Assembly (NCBI GenBank): GCA_026874595.1
Contig: CM049320.1
Coordinates: 23,259,714-23,323,713, forward strand
Length of the DNA stretch: 64,000 nucleotides
Source: Sipunculus nudus
Lineage: Eukaryota > Annelida > Sipuncula > Golfingiida > Sipunculidae
Direction of reading: 5' to 3'
The notes under the pieces were generated by a model, which did no database searches, was not told where the DNA came from, and was given only the letters and a program-made list of their open reading frames with translations. Every line of letters starts with the position of its first letter. Positions within the stretch are counted from its first letter, which is position 1. The position numbers and the translations under genes are program-made. Positions 26,701-38,700 of the stretch are shown one piece after another.

Positions 26701-29700
26701 TTCTGAAGGACCTCAATGTAAGTATAATGGTATATTTGTTTATATATCATGGATTGCTGTTTATCTGATCACTGCTTATCGGAAAATTTGTTAGTTCAAA
26801 ACTTAAAACAGATAAAAGAATCAGTGACCTTTTATCTAAAATATTCACTAGAGATTTGTTGAATGTTGATTTTAAATAATTAGTTAATTCCTTTGATTAG
26901 CAGGTTGTTTGTAGTAAATCCAAGTTTGACTAAAACCCCTTTCACACACAAAAATGTTTTGCTAAATGATTTTGGCAAAGTGGTTTTACAAAATTGTTCT
27001 GAATCCATGTTGTGCAATCAAACAGACATCTAATACCAATGCATGAGATGTACATTTCATATACATGTGGAACGATGTAACAGCATGCTGACACAAGCTC
27101 TGGCACTTTGCTGTGTGACCTTGTTGATGCTTGAAAAACTAGGTCCAAACCTGCTAGTTTAAAAAGCATTCACCAGCCTGCATTGCACATGAACAGTCAC
27201 CCTTTTACTGCACCTACTAGACACAACCTAAGCCATGTCTTCAAAAAATACAGTGGTCCCTGTTTTGAGAGACCCCCAGGTCAAACCACAAACTAATGTT
27301 AAGGACCATTCCCTTGCACAGACAGATTTACAGTTAAAATTTGCCTTGATCATGTGACCACTAGCAATAAGCAAATACCAGCAGCCAAAGTTTGGTTAAA
27401 ATTTGCAATTCAACCTCTTTGTAAGGCAATGTTCAAAGCTATCTGCCCACTACACACACATAAGCTAGCAATAATAGGATGATAATGGAACATTGTTTTT
27501 ATTATTATAAGTGATTGCTATCACCAATAGATGGCACTCCCACCATGCATTGTGTATTATTACAGGACGTAGCAACACCCAGTAATCTTTACAGATATAA
27601 TTTTTATCTTTCTTACCCAATTTCATAACATCATCAGGATCTTCATTTACTATGTAGCACTCATATTCGTTTGATATATCTATACATTATTATACATTAT
27701 GCATTTATCATCATGATCATAGGTGGAGCATAAAGAAGTGTGGTCATTGTACTGATTTATAATTATAATCATTATTGCTATTATTATTGATATTATTCAT
27801 GACCTCTAAATGAAATGAAATATGTAATTACAAAATTTCTGCATGTGTTTAGAAATTGCAAAAATGGGTTTTCACACAACATTGTGTTTAATGCATGTTA
27901 TTAGCTCAGCTGACTATAAGTCATCATTTTTCTGGTAAGTACATTTGATTTAATTTTCACAGCCAGTTTACATAAGGGTTTAATCTGATGAATTTTGAAA
28001 GTATAAGCTTAAAAAATTGTCCAGCTATTGAAGTTTTTCAGAGGCCTTATTGCATGTATTTGTATTTTCTAGCATCATGACCCCACTTTTGTTTACTACA
28101 GCTTTGCCTGGTAATCCAAAAATAGGCATAATGTTAGATTAAATAGTAAATATTCATATTCTTCCATACATTTCCTATGTGCATACCAAAATTTAGGTCA
28201 GTATTGCATAATTTGTTGAAGTTATAGGCCCAAACATAATGCACCTTGTAAAAAAACAGGAAATATATTTACTCACTTAACATAAGAATTGCTGATGCCA
28301 GAGAGTGTTTTTCAGGGATATAACTTCTTTTAATCAAGACTTAATTGTATACCGAAAATTAGATCTGAAATTTGCAATTTTTTTTAGTTATTAGCATAAA
28401 TATGAAATCAGTACCTTAAATTTTTCCCAACTTTGGCCATGGCACTTTTTTTCCTGTTAGTACTGTGGATTTAATTTTCACAGCAGGTACACATAAGGAT
28501 TTAATGTTAAAATCTGAAATTTGAAAATCAAAGCTGCAAAATTAGGCTAGTTATTGAATTTTTGGAGGCTCTTGTTGTATTCCCTTACATTGTCAATCAG
28601 TCCACTTTGGTCACTGTAGGTCATTCAGTGCAGCTCTCTATGCTCCCCAGGATGTTGTTATGTAATCCTATCACTCAGGCAAGCCCTCTCTGGTGTTGAG
28701 CTTGATCAGGCTAGCTACAGTTAATACCACAGGGAGCCATTCTCTCCCCCCCCCCCCATTCTGTTGACAGACCTGTACTATAAACAAGATGAATCTTATA
28801 ATTTCACATTTTTTCAGCGACGAGCAGTAACAAAAGTGACCCCTCCCCCCACCCACCCCTTAAATACACAGGACTAATAAACAAGACGAATTTTATAATT
28901 TTAATGTTAAATATATTCTTTTTGTTGAGACTTGGACTATTTTGATTTTTTTAAAGAGAAAAAAATGTTCAGGAATTTAATCCTAATATTTAAATGTGAT
29001 AAAATATTAGGACCTAATGTAAGTGCTAAATGATAAGATTTAAGAAGATATAAATACTTGGCAGCATTTAATTCATATCTCTTTAAGTTGGCCGGGCCTA
29101 GGTGTGAATAACACATTAAATTTGGTTTTACAATCAGGAATATTGGTCAAACTTTGTGGGATTAATTTTTAACCTGTATGGCCATATATTTAACTTTTGA
29201 AAACTTAATTACCTTCACACATTATTTGTTTATGAAATGGAACTTTTATATGACACTTACCGTAGGCCCATTTTTTCCCTTGGTGCATCACTAAATGGTT
29301 TCAGCCCAAAGGTTTCATTTATTACACAGTCCATATGCTTTAGCTCATGTCCATTATTCTATAATGTACAGTTTAATTTTAGCTGGACCATTTTCTCTTA
29401 GCTTTTCAAATGGTAATATTTATGAAAAACTATATGAAATAAAATTTTTTGCAGTTACAAATATTTTCCAAAATGCAGCTGAGCGACGTGACCCATGGGT
29501 CCCTTGTGTTAGTTCATGTTATGCTGTTACATTTTGTTATTGTTGAATATTTGTGGAACCATGGGCGTGAGGCTGTTTATTTCAGAATAAACTTCTATTC
29601 ATTCATTAATTACTTTCAGATGATTGGCAACTAGAACTGCATGGAGGTGGTTTATAATCTATCGGGTGTTCTCTCTTTCAGAGTGTATACTCTCCGGGTA

Positions 29701-32700
29701 AGAGACACTGGCTCAAGGTTAAGAAAGACTACCTGGCAGAGGGTGCCATGGCTGACTCTGCAGACCTTGTTGTCCTCGGAGCTTATTTTGGAACTGGAAA
29801 CAAAGGTAACATCAGGAACTGTAATTCTGTTGATAATGGATTACTTATCCAAGGCTGATAACTGATATTAAGCATTGTTGCCCTTACTTTAGACCATGGG
29901 ATTTCTTGTTTCAGTAGATATCAACTGTAAAAGTCTATTCAATCGAAACCAAGAATGTCAATAGAAAAATTCAAAATCTATTGAACTGTTTTAGAATTAC
30001 CCGTATTAATCCTGTTTCTGTTAATGGAAACCCTGAAAGGCTCTTCATATTGTAGTTGGTCAACATATGTACAAAAGCATCATTATATGTAAATGTGAAA
30101 TAAAAGTTAGTAAAACATATACATTTGTATCCAAGACAGATTGTATTGCAAAATACCAGCAACACTTGCATTTACATTTTCAAATACAACAATATAAAAA
30201 TACAAAATTTTATGTAAATGTGAAATAAAAATAAGTTAAACATATCTGCAAAACAGAATCTATTGCAAAATACCAGCAACACTCGCAATTACATTTTCAA
30301 ATACAAAAAAAATAAAAATTCTGTGAACTCTTTTCTATATGCAGTGATTTTAGTATTTCCTCTAATATACAATTTCATCTGAGCACCATGACCCATGGGT
30401 CTGTTGTTTATCAGATGACACTCATCCTACCTCTGTATAACATAAAAATTTTATATTTCAGGTGGGATTATGTCAATTTTCCTGATGGGAGTTTATGACC
30501 CGGATGACGGCAAGTGGTGCACAGTGACAAAATGTCACAGCGGTTTTGATGACAAGACTTTAGAAAAATTACAGCGGGATCTCTCCATGAATAAAATCAG
30601 CAAGGTAACAAGTCTTTTTTACGTACTTACTTTGGAAAGAACATCTGTATTGCTTTTGGTTCCTCATGCGTATATATTTGTTGGTTTGCCATTTGTATAT
30701 CAACAATCATAAGGACTTCAACATTTCTAAAATTAGAAATGTGCAAAATTTTAATTTTAGGTTATGATGGAGCAACTACATTGTGTTTGGTTCATTATAT
30801 ATGTGTATATGTATATGACATCACACTGATCAGTTGGCCAGCCACAATGCATGTACCATAGGGCTCAGCTTTTCATATTGCCCTCTGGTTACCCAACACC
30901 CAGAAAAAAAAGCAGGGCATACCAATACTGGGTGTAGACACAGGCCTGTATGAAGGGCATTTATAGTCCCTTCCATATTCTCATACCCACCAATATATAT
31001 TTCTTGGCCCTGTGCCAGAACCAGTGTATTCAGACCAACAAGAACAGGTGTCATGTGTTTAAAATTTGGAGCTGGATGCACAATGCCATACCACGCTCTC
31101 ATTGGTCTGATTACAATTCTTTGCTCTGTGCCAACCCTTGTGGTGGAACTAGGAGAATCTTGCCATATAAAGCAGCGGTTAAAGCGATGGAGATCTGCCA
31201 TGACTGCAGTGTATAACTGCTGAGTGCAGAGCCAATTCACAGCTAATTCCACACTCTGAAACAGAGCCCTTTAAAAGAGCCTATCATACAGTTAATTACA
31301 GTTACACATAAACATGGATATCAACACCAAATTTATGTTTAAAAATGGTTCTTTTGTAGGATGCAACACAAGTACCAAGTTGGTTGAAGATCAGCAAAGC
31401 CTTAGTGCCAGACTTTGTGGTGCTGGATCCAAAGGTCAGTTATGCATTTGGAAAAGGATAACTCAAATAATAATAGTAATTATATGAAAATCATACTTAT
31501 TCTAATTAAATAAAAATGAATAAGAAAATTCTGTGTGCTTGAAGTATGGCAAATTTTGAGAGAAATCTTAATTCATAATCTTAATTATCTTGAACTTCTT
31601 GCAAGCATACAGTTATTTCAGTCTCTCACAACACACCATGCAGAATGACACTCAAAGGAGTTTGATGCTGCTGGTTAGGGTTTGTGGGCTTCATTGTCTG
31701 TTACCCACAATGCACTTGGTCTTCTAAATGCACCAGCAGCATAGGTGTAAATGTAGTCTGTTCAAATATGTTGAATAATAAGTTTTTTCAAGGCAAATTA
31801 TTATATATAAACATGGGTATTTTTTGTAAGGATTTCACAGAATAAATCATATTTTGCAAGCATGCACATGTGGAATGTAAACTGAAGATGTTTCTGTGAT
31901 ATGTAACATTTTTTAGCTCAGCTGACTTTCAGTCAAGCTGAGCTATAGCGATCACTCTTTGTCCGTCGTCCATCTGTCCGTCTGTCCGTCCGTTAACCTG
32001 GCACAAATCGTAACCGCTGGACTTAGAATCTTGTAACGTTACATTCTGAGAGGTCAATGAAAAATCTCCTTGGAAACCAGAAATTAGGTCTCTGTTATCC
32101 ATATCCATCGAGCTATGGGGACCCAAAGTACCCCCCAGAAAAGTCAAAAATTTCATACAAAAACTTCAATATCTCATTAACTACTTGACTGATGGTCATG
32201 ATATTTGGCATACATATTGATCATGAGATGTTCCATCAGTTCCTGAGGACTGGTGGCGCCACCTGTATTTTTCGATTTTTTACGAATTTTTTTCTCTATT
32301 TTTGATACCTTTAAAAATGTGAACTTCTGTTAACAAGGCACAAATCGTAACGACTGGCCCTAGAATCTTCATTATCGACACACTGAGAGACCTATGAAAA
32401 GTCTCCATGGAAACCAGAAATTAGGTCTCTGTTACCCATATCCTTCCAGCTATGGGGCCCCAAAGTACCCCCCAGAAAAGTAAAAAAATTTCATGCAAAA
32501 ACTTCAATATCTCATTAAATACTTGACTGATGGTCATGATTTTTGGCATACATATTGATCATGAGATGTTCCATCAGTTCCTGAGGACTGGTGGCGCCAC
32601 CTGTCTTTTTCGATTTTTTACGAATTTTTTTCTCTATTTTTGATACCTTTAAGGATGCTGTCATCTGTTAAGGTAGCATAAATCGTAACGACTGCACCTA

Positions 32701-35700
32701 GAATCTTCATTCTTGAAACACTGAGAGACTTATGAAAAGTCTCCATGGAAACCAGAAATTAGGTCTCTGTTACCCATATCCATCGAGATATGGGGCCCCA
32801 AAGTACCCCCCAGAGTAGTCAAAAAATTCATACAAAAACTTCAATATCTCAATAACTACATCACTGATGGTCATGATTTTTGGCATACATATTGATCATA
32901 TCTCAGGAACCGTTTGACCGATTGGGCCAAAATTTTGCATGTGTATAGATATCACATAGCTCTTTATCATACGCAAAACTGTTTTTGCACAGCGTCTGTC
33001 TGTTTTCTGCCGTGGGATAATGTCACTCATATCTCGGCAGTGGTTTGACATATCTGCCTAAAATTTTGCAGTTTTATACATCCTGGATAGCTTTCTTGAT
33101 TTTATGACAGGTGGCGCCACCTACTTTCTAGTTTACGCTGCAGACATCCGAGCTCATATCTCGGGAACTGTTTGAACGATTGGGCCAAAATTTTGCAAGT
33201 GTATAGATCTCACATAGGTCTTTATCATACACAAAATTTGAGGGGCCACCTGCAACCATTTTTGCACAGCGTCTGTCTGTTTGTCTGCTGTTGGCTAAAA
33301 TCACTTATATACATGTAGTGGTTTGACTTTTATGCCTAAAATTTTGCATACTTGGACAGCTTTCTGGATTTGTTGTAGGTGGCACAACCTACATACACAT
33401 TTAGGCTGCAGACATCCATGCTAATATGCAACATACCTCACTCTATTTCCCCTTGCCACTCAATCCATGCCTCACTTCAACCGTTCCACTCTGATTTTGG
33501 CGGATACACGTGGTCACTTGTCGGCTACCTGTATTCTAGTTTTTAAAGTTTACACATTTTTTCTCTATTTTTGAGATATTTAAATAAAGACTAAATCTTG
33601 GCCTGTTGGTTAATCTGTTTGATGCTTCAGTTGAATGGGTATATACTACCATTCTGATGATAAAATTTCCTTTAGCGAATCTCTTCCCTGTCAGCTGAGC
33701 GACATGACCCATGGGTCACTTGTATTTAAAAGTTGACAGCTGAGACAAGTAGTCTGTTCCATAACCTTGACAGTCAAGGGGTAAAATGCTCGGCTCTCTC
33801 CGCTAGCGATCCAGGTTCTTTCCCAGGGGTGGCTATGAGAGTGGGTTGTAGTTGCCAGTCTAAAGCTGTTGGTTCTCTCTCTGTTCTCCTGTTTCCTACA
33901 CCTCTATAGTGTACAGAGCACTACTGTGTGAACCATTGAGAGTGCCGCAGTTAGTTTTAATAACTATTTGTACAATCCATGTAAAATAAATTAGTTTATA
34001 TATTTATATATATATATATATATTGCTTAATGTTAACTAAAAGAGGTTTGATTGAGTAGAACTAGAAACAGTGTCTGTTGGGCCTGAAAAGTGGAGCGGC
34101 CTAAAATGCTCAGCCTTCTCCGCTGGCGACCCAGGTTCGATCCCAGGTGCTGCCATGAGACTTAGTTGTAGTGACCTGTCCAAATTTGGTGGTTCTTGCT
34201 AGGTCCTCTGGCTTCCTCCACCTCTCTCACTACAATCTTCAACTCTATCAGTATCTTCTGTTTTCGCCTTAATTATCTAACTGTATACCGACTCAACCTG
34301 TGAAATTTTATCGTTGCTGAGGGAGCCAGTGCAAGGCCAGATTTTCTTGAGACCTTTGACTAGCTCAAGCGCCAACTTCACTTTCAGTCAGTCAGTCAGA
34401 ACCAGTGTCCCTTACAGTAAGAGGGCACTTCAGCCTTGCTTAGCCCCAAACATGATGCCAACCACCTACTTTTTGTTATCTGATTTCTTTATCGTAAATG
34501 CTTTCAGAATTCTCCTGTCTGGGAAATCACAGGGGCAGAGTTCAGTAAATCTGACTCGCACACAGCCGACGGCATCTCTATACGCTTCCCACGATGCACC
34601 AAAATGCGAGATGATAAGACATGGAAGGAAGCAACAGATCTACCAAGACTTAAGGTAAACTGATATTCAAGCAAAGAGTGTAAGATGATATACATATAAT
34701 CATATTTTCCTGGGATATGGGCGGGGTCTAATAAAAGCGTTATCCTGCTATATATTAACTTTGGCTTATACATGTCCCCCGCCACCAAATTCTCTCCACT
34801 GATAGAATCTCCCTTGGATTCTGTACTTTTGTGTTACACACCCATGCCCTCATCAAACCCTTACGAGTTTATTTCTCCCAATTTCTCAAAACTGCATGAT
34901 GCTCATTTGAGCTGCCATTTTGCATACACGCTAAAACCTGGATGTCACCTTTCACATGTCGAAATGATGGGTTTACTGCGAGTGATGAAAAGAGTCAGTT
35001 TACAAAGTGGAAACCAATGATGGGTAAGTTGCAGGGTTGTAACAATGCACTGATAGATGATAATACAAAGTCAAACCATGGAGGTATGATAGAGAGGAGA
35101 CTCTACTTCACTCGAGGGGTCCGGCCAGTTTTGCTTACAATCTTGATAAGAAACCTGGCACCCAGTTGTCAAAGCTCTTTAATCTTGCTGCCGGCACTGG
35201 CCTTTTGCTCAGTTGTTATACCTGATATATTGCATTTTGCGATATATTGCTGGCAATGAAACTATCAAACCTGTCCCTTAGGCCAGACTTTTTTAATTTT
35301 TCGGTTTACAAACCCGCCGATTTCCGATTTCCTCATTTCAGAAAAAAAAATAAAATTGGCATTTTGACTCTTTTTACCTTTTATATTGCGTCGCCGAATG
35401 CAACACGGTTGTTGACAATTGAAATGTTTAGTGACCGTGTTTATTAGATCACTTCAAACATTAGAACTCTTATGATTGGTTAATAAGGTCACTTTCATAA
35501 TGACAGATGGAGGGTTTAAGCCAATCACAATAGGGTATCCGTGGGCCATAAATGCAATTGATTGGCCATCAAGTAGTCAAAAGATTCAGCAGGGAAATTG
35601 AGAATTCTTGGAGAGTTTTCAAAGTTTGTTTTCTGCACTACAGTACATTTTCAAACCAGCATTTAGGTTATATTTACCTCGTTAAACATATTTGTTATAG

Positions 35701-38700
35701 ATAGAAAATTAATTTGGTTGCATAGTGGCTTTACCAGCTTGCCACTGTTAATAACTTGCTGGATATACAAACAAATTTACTCCTTAAGACTAATTATTGC
35801 ACTCAAATTCAGACGCTATTTATTACTGCAAATTGGCTAAGTTTCACAAGTTTACTCTTAAAAAAATATTATAACAAGTCAAAACTTAAAAACATAGTCT
35901 TGTAACGCTTAAAAGAAAATTACTGAACAGATGAAATTATATACTGCATAAGGTCATCATGTACTCTTAGAAAACTCCAGGAATTCACCGGGTTTCTGCA
36001 GTATTTTTGACTATCTGTAGTCTTAGTTGCGCGGGTTTATGTAAAGCGTTGGCTTTGCGGGTATTTTTATTGTCAAAACAAGCTAAAATGAAAGTCATTT
36101 AAAATGCAGAAACTTTGAAAGGATTCATTTAATTGTTCCAAACGGATGTGATGGAATTAAGCTTTGTTGTGTATGGATGCCGAAAAGTTATACCGGACTG
36201 ACAGTGACTAAGTGACGGCATATTAAACTGAGTACTGTACGTACTGTCACGGCCGTGATAAGAAATGCAGTTCTTTATTAATAAATAAAGATTATTAATA
36301 CTTTTTTAAATTTTAAAATAGTCGAATAATTCAATGTTATCTCCAATGGAAACCTAATTTTATTAGCAGTTGTTGTATATTCAAAGAACTATCAAACATG
36401 CGCAACACCAAAAAGGAAATGGTCATGAATAAAACAACTCGCGTTCCATGTTGTTGACATTTGATAAACAATGGGCAAATAGCTGAAAGTCGCATATTGT
36501 CGTTGTTATTGTCATTCACGACTGAAAATTAAAAACTGCATTCTATCATGCTAGCAGTGAATATTAAGTATTCTCCTTGCATATCTGACAAAAATATATT
36601 ATTTTGTATTTGTATAAGTATTTGACTGGTCTTTAATTTGTAAAACTTTATAAAATAGGCAGTTCACTTGGCAGTGACAGTGACTGAAGTTTTATTTCAG
36701 GTGTGTATGAAATCATATTTAAGTTTTACTGTTTAAACTTTTATTTGTCAATTTTTTTACCTTCAAATTCAATGACATTTGAATGGCTTGAAATAACATG
36801 ATTCATGTGGAAAACTCAAGAGGATGATGATAATATTTTAATTTTTATAAATTATTTATATATTTTATACAGGTTTATATAGTGCCATTTAAATATGAAT
36901 TTTATGACCCAACTGTACAATACAGGATTCACCAACACAAGTATCCATGTTTGTTCCAATTTTTTTTTTTTTTTTTTTCTACCTCCTACCTATCACTTTT
37001 GTCAATCATGTTCGTAAACCAAAGAATTAAAAAAGTCTGGCCTTACTGGATAAATATCCCATGTAATGTAATGAATTTTTTAGATGTTATTTTTAGTGAT
37101 TACTGTTTCATTGTCAGTCACTTGTAATTAAAGAAGCAATTCACTGAAGCCAACAAGGGATTTGCTTGCAGGAAAAAAAATAGGTGGAAAATAAGTCATT
37201 GGAAGGGCATGCCTACTCATTTATCACACTGTAAAATGGTAGGAGTCCATGAATTCTTTAAAGTTATATCTGTAGCTTGGACTGGTCACAAAACTATATG
37301 TTCAGTGCCATAAACAACAAGAAGACTGGCTTGTAAATTCTAAATACACTAACAATTTGTCAGTCAAGGCTAGAGCGATCATCATTTAACTGCATGAACA
37401 GGCAGTTTGGCAGACCAGTCCATCAGTGTTTACTGGCAGGTCATGGCAAATTTCCTAGGGGCCTGTATAAGTCAGATGAAATGTTAGACCATGCTATTTA
37501 GGAACATATTTTCCAGCTTATACTTGATACTTTACTGCAAATATGGATATGAAATTGTACCATATATTAAATTTTTTAATATACAAGATACTAAAAAAAA
37601 AATTTTAATTTTGTTGAGCAAATAAAAAGCTGATGCTAAGTAAATAAAAATGTTAAGATTAATGTTTTTTGAGATTATGGAAATAAAAAAAAGTTTAATT
37701 TCTAATTTTATTCTAAGATTTATACAAGAAATCCAAAACTAGATTATTTATTTTTTATTTAAAATTTATGATGTTGTGGGGCAATGGTGATGAGGCTGTA
37801 AAATTTAAATGAACTTTTCCTTCCTTTTCAGGCATTGTTCAAGAAATCCAAAGAATACTCTGATATCCCTGATGTGATCGGAGCAGGTTCAATAGCGTCA
37901 GCCTCAAAGATGGACGCCTCCGACAACTCCACCTCAAGGTCTAGTACAAGCAGCACACCACAAAAACGGAAGGCCGAGCAATCTACACCCTCCCCAGGGC
38001 CTTCTCCTTCAAAAAAGGTAGAAAAGCCTCATCGTAATTTTCCATTCTCCAAACAGTTTCCAATATGTTAAGTTTATAAACTCCCTGCAGTTTTCAGAAC
38101 TCCAGAATGCACTATACATTCACCATACTGACTGATATGATGGACAATGGCTAGGCGCCTGACTTGACCTAAATTGTTACATACCAGTAAACAAATGAGA
38201 ATGCATTTCCCAATAGTCCAGCCACCTTGTTCCTTATTAATATGCAAGTATCACAGATTCCCCCCCCCCACCCCCATTCACTTGACATGCTGTTAGTATG
38301 AACAACTAAAAAGCTTTATCAAGTCAGAAACATCTGTTCTGGTGCTTGATTATGTTTTATTCTACATATTTTATTGGCAAATAAAGTTACCTGGCATATC
38401 TAACAATACAGAAATATATTTTTCTTTTATGTGTACATAGGCAGCCAAACCACAATGCAAGTATGGAGCTGCATGTTATCAAAAGAGTCCAGGTCATCGA
38501 GATAAGTATAGCCACCCTCTGGAAAGCAACGGTGTCCAAAATGGTGGAAGCAAGGTAATACAGCAGAGCCTTAAAAAATTTATCTTGTATATAGGGATAG
38601 AAGTTTATTTTCCATGATTTTTAGCCTTTTAAGTATATTCACAGTTCCTTGACATGTGCAGTTTAAAAATGAAAAAGGTAACAAATATATATACATTAGA

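Noticed and set aside
30830-31252. 140-codon open frame on the - strand in LIG3 intron 15
   Set aside because: An antisense frame overlaps an 88-codon + strand frame; no domain is recognisable and it lies wholly inside an intron.
34083-34160. tRNA gene (B box GGTTCGATCCC)
   Set aside because: No cloverleaf can be closed and the body is shared with the copy at 33757.
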